Assembly (NCBI RefSeq): GCF_002879645.1
Contig: NZ_PNRE01000082.1
Location: 1 to 42,603 of the forward strand
Direction of reading: 5' to 3'
Length of the DNA: 42,603 nt
DNA from: Halomonas heilongjiangensis
GTDB lineage: Bacteria > Pseudomonadota > Gammaproteobacteria > Pseudomonadales > Halomonadaceae
Positions 42,503-42,603 of this stretch are shown here, one piece after another (the first letter of the stretch is position 1; each line of letters starts with the position of its first letter). Under the pieces are notes generated by a model. The model saw only the letters and a list, made by a program, of their open reading frames with translations, was not told the DNA's origin and did no database searches. A program made the position numbers and the translations under genes.

Positions 42503-42603
42503 TTACAGCTTGCTCTCGAATTCCGGCAGCGCCTCGAACAGATCCGCCACTAACCCGTAATCGGCGACCTGGAAGATCGGCGCCTCCTCGTCCTTGTTGA
42601 TGG
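42503..42603 (-). CDS. etfA: Electron transfer flavoprotein alpha subunit, C-terminal end (5' part outside window)
   Basis: The last 32 codons on the minus strand read [17 protein letters not shown] then [15 protein letters not shown], with TAA at 42505-42503. This is the conserved FAD-binding C-terminus of EtfA/FixB. ETF accepts electrons from acyl-CoA dehydrogenases and passes them to ETF-ubiquinone oxidoreductase, so its convergent position beside two acyl-CoA dehydrogenase genes fits function. The gene continues beyond the window. Confidence 0.92.
   Translation of the reverse strand, partial: INKDEEAPIFQVADYGLVADLFEALPEFESKL

Noticed and set aside
42341..42553. Small open frame across the terminator and etfA tails
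   Set aside because: It spans a strong terminator and the antisense of conserved etfA codons. No ribosome-binding site.
1..42603. CRISPR array, insertion sequence or prophage
   Set aside because: No spaced direct repeat series, transposase, integrase or phage gene was seen. All sizeable frames with homology are housekeeping, transport or metabolic genes.

Overview
This window looks like chromosome of a high-GC gammaproteobacterium, most likely a member of the Halomonadaceae (Halomonas or a close relative). That placement is inference from GC-rich codon use, E. coli/Pseudomonas-like gene order (gloB-yafS-rnhA-dnaQ, mltD-gloB, yccA-tusDCB-tusE) and a TRAP-type uptake system beside a universal stress protein gene. 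Coding density is high: 42 protein genes (two cut by the window ends), one tRNA, no insertion sequences, no prophage and no CRISPR array.

Left part (1-16.8 kb): a 5'-truncated moeA, then a leftward block yccA-tusD-tusC-tusB-tusE-acpH (FtsH-linked membrane protein, the Tus sulfur relay for tRNA 2-thiouridine, ACP phosphodiesterase). A Nudix hydrolase and tRNA-Ser(UGA) follow, then a PPP-family phosphatase, yaeQ, a CvrA-type K+/H+ antiporter, an orphan ThiY/NMT1-like binding protein with a long Pro-rich linker, esterase ybfF, propionyl-CoA synthetase prpE, a HlyU-like ArsR regulator, sohB, an SCP2-domain protein, and the leftward block yafS-rnhA-dnaQ-nudC.

Middle (16.9-34.1 kb): rightward gloB and mltD lead into yejABEF (oligopeptide/muropeptide ABC importer). 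Then come a membrane diguanylate cyclase, leftward rsuA and yafV, rarD, a stand-alone FAD oxidoreductase of the type usually fused to SelD, a chemoreceptor with a cytoplasmic C-terminal sensor region, and a SulP anion transporter.

Right part (34.1-42.6 kb): a leftward tandem universal stress protein faces a rightward run of five genes: TAXI-type TRAP binding protein, fused TRAP permease, an enoyl-CoA hydratase whose FadB-like dehydrogenase half has collapsed, and two PimC/PimD-like acyl-CoA dehydrogenase subunits. These look like a carboxylate uptake and beta-oxidation unit. A bidirectional terminator separates it from the 3' end of etfA, the electron acceptor of acyl-CoA dehydrogenases. A diverged second copy of the etfA tail lies just past the etfA stop.

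The least ordinary items are the TAXI/acyl-CoA cluster with its degenerate FadB-like protein, the duplicated etfA tail, the palindromic operator inside the SCP2-gene promoter, the orphan linker-bearing binding protein, and a 40-nt duplication at the very start of the window that may be an assembly artefact.
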